A stretch of 8,361 nucleotides of DNA from Acidimicrobiia bacterium. GTDB taxonomy: Bacteria; Actinomycetota; Acidimicrobiia; Acidimicrobiales; Acidimicrobilacustridaceae. Under the pieces are notes generated by a model, which ran no database searches, was not told where the DNA came from, and was given only the letters and a program-made list of their open reading frames with translations. The stretch lies in the NCBI GenBank assembly GCA_016462055.1, contig JAEMTX010000083.1, forward strand, positions 1-8,361, in the 5' to 3' direction. Made by a program: the position numbers and the translations under genes. This document shows, piece after piece, positions 7,158-8,361 of the stretch (the first letter of the stretch is position 1; each line of letters begins with the position of its first letter).

Positions 7158-7162
7158 CACCC

Positions 7163-8361
7163 GTGAGACTTGACCAACCCATCATTCGATTGCCGATCAG
7201 CACCGATATCGAGGCCCTCATCGCCGAGATCAGCGCGATCCCCGAAGACGTTTGGCGTCCCCATCCCGAAGGTATGCCCGGCAACAGTGCCCTACCTCTG
7301 GTTTCCGTCATGGGCGATCCAACCAACGATTCAGTCGTAGGCCCGATGCGACCGACACCGCATCTGGAAACACTGCCGTCGGTCATAAACGTCATGGCGG
7401 GGCTGACCGGACTGGGCTGCCCTATTGGTCGCACCCGTTTGATGCGTATCGACATCGAGTCAGAAGTGAAATCGCATGTCGACACCAATCGCTATTGGTG
7501 GGACCACCTTCGCGTACACATTCCGATTATCACCGACCCTGCCGTGCTGTTTCATGTTGAAGATGAATCCGTACATATGGAACCGGGCAGTTGTTGGGTG
7601 TTCGATACATGGCAACCACACCGTGTCGAGAATCCCGTAAATGCTCCGCGTATTCACTTAGTCATTGACACTGTTGGCGGCGCCGGTTTCTGGTCGCTCA
7701 TCGACAGGCAGACGGGGGCACTCGACCCCAATGCACCGCTCCCCGCAGTGCAAAAGGTCAACGCAATTGCGTTTGAAACTGCGAATCAACCACAGGTGAT
7801 GCCCTCAGCAGAAATCGACCAAACGCTCGCCAATATTCTTCACCAGTTCGCCGAAGTTGACCTCGACCGGGCCGTTGAACTTGACCAAGCGCTCATTTCT
7901 TTTCGACGTTCTTGGAAAGCATGCTGGTCTCACTTTGGCGACAACCCTCAGGGTTTTGATTCATTTGACAAACTTCGAGATGAAGCCGACGCAGTCGTTG
8001 ACCTTATAGATGATCAACTTCCCAATACGGTGAAAGTTAACGAAGCAATCCGTCAACTTGTACTTCGTCCATCACTTGCACGAGAAGCATTCGGTAGTTC
8101 CCCGCAGGTTGCACCTACTACTGATCCCGGTGCTCGGGCTGCCGCTTCAGCGCCCACTTCAGCGCAGCCACCACAATCCACTTCGCCGGCTGTGCCCGCG
8201 CCAAAACAAATTGGTGAACCGATCACTCTTGATCGTCCGGTGTTCATCATTTCCTCGCCTCGTTCGGGCAGCACGATGTTGTTCGAAGCAATGATGCGCG
8301 CCAAAGAGTCCTACACAATTGGCGGCGAAAGTCATCAACTCATTGAAGCGTTTGCCGCACT
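7163..8361 (+). CDS. Fe(II)/2-oxoglutarate Asp/Asn/Pro-type hydroxylase fused to a sulfotransferase (partial, C-terminus missing)
   Basis: From GTG 7163 the frame is open to the window end, giving 399 codons. Residues 1 to about 180 resemble the aspartyl/asparaginyl beta-hydroxylase family, which also holds free-proline hydroxylases. H105-V-D107, H153 and R163 provide iron and 2-oxoglutarate binding; the ten-residue step from the last His to Arg is typical. Residues 215-310 look alpha-helical and are not recognised. Residues 311-350 are an Ala/Pro/Ser/Thr-rich linker. RPVFIISSPRSGSTMLFEAM (358-377) is the phosphosulfate-binding loop at the start of a sulfotransferase domain that uses PAPS; the rest lies outside the window. 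The protein probably hydroxylates a substrate and may sulfate the new hydroxyl group, but substrate and order are inference. No signal peptide or membrane segment is seen, so it is probably cytoplasmic. It is divergent from the acyl-CoA synthetase. Confidence 0.83.
   Translation, partial: MRLDQPIIRLPISTDIEALIAEISAIPEDVWRPHPEGMPGNSALPLVSVMGDPTNDSVVGPMRPTPHLETLPSVINVMAGLTGLGCPIGRTRLMRIDIESEVKSHVDTNRYWWDHLRVHIPIITDPAVLFHVEDESVHMEPGSCWVFDTWQPHRVENPVNAPRIHLVIDTVGGAGFWSLIDRQTGALDPNAPLPAVQKVNAIAFETANQPQVMPSAEIDQTLANILHQFAEVDLDRAVELDQALISFRRSWKACWSHFGDNPQGFDSFDKLRDEADAVVDLIDDQLPNTVKVNEAIRQLVLRPSLAREAFGSSPQVAPTTDPGARAAASAPTSAQPPQSTSPAVPAPKQIGEPITLDRPVFIISSPRSGSTMLFEAMMRAKESYTIGGESHQLIEAFAA

Noticed and set aside
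8053..8304. Open frames on both strands near the right end (83 and 78 codons)
   Set aside because: They overlap the linker and sulfotransferase start of the main + strand frame and show no domain features; the Pro/Ala-rich linker produces low-complexity shadows.

Overview
The window is a compact stretch of bacterial chromosome. By eye its base composition is moderately GC-rich (not computed). The gene content is typical of actinobacterial lipid, ketone or steroid-type catabolism: a Baeyer-Villiger monooxygenase, an enoyl-CoA hydratase-family protein, a double-length acyl-CoA dehydrogenase and an acyl-CoA synthetase. An environmental actinobacterium, perhaps in the Acidimicrobiia, is a reasonable guess. 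It rests on gene style only, because no rRNA or other marker gene is present.

Layout from left to right. Positions 1-123 (+) hold the last 40 codons of an unidentified gene whose stop codon interlocks with that of the next gene. Positions 120-1907 (-) encode a Baeyer-Villiger flavin monooxygenase. Positions 2008-2616 (-) encode an AlkB-family Fe(II)/2-oxoglutarate dioxygenase with a very strong ribosome binding site. An 84-base divergent gap separates it from the enoyl-CoA hydratase/isomerase-family gene at 2701-3516 (+). After a 24-base gap holding a 16-base perfect palindrome comes 3541-5523 (+), a fused acyl-CoA dehydrogenase with two ACAD halves in one chain. Eight bases separate its stop from the convergent acyl-CoA synthetase at 5532-7034 (-). 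A 128-base divergent gap leads to 7163-8361 (+), a GTG-started reading frame that runs off the window. There are no gene-free stretches longer than 300 bases, and I saw no tRNA, rRNA, insertion sequence or CRISPR array.

How the genes may work together (inference): the monooxygenase could turn a ketone into an ester or lactone, the synthetase could activate the released acid to a CoA thioester, and the fused dehydrogenase and the hydratase-family protein could carry out beta-oxidation-type steps. The AlkB protein is a nucleic-acid repair enzyme and probably unrelated to this pathway.

The most unusual item is the open-ended gene at the right edge. It joins an Asp/Asn/Pro-hydroxylase-type Fe(II)/2-oxoglutarate domain (H105-x-D107, H153, R163) to a helical middle region, an Ala/Pro/Ser-rich linker and the PAPS-binding start of a sulfotransferase. 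This suggests a hydroxylate-then-sulfate enzyme in one polypeptide. Other points of interest are the complementary loss of motifs in the two halves of the acyl-CoA dehydrogenase, the loss of one catalytic glutamate in the hydratase-family protein, and the hairpin that buries the stop codon between those two genes.
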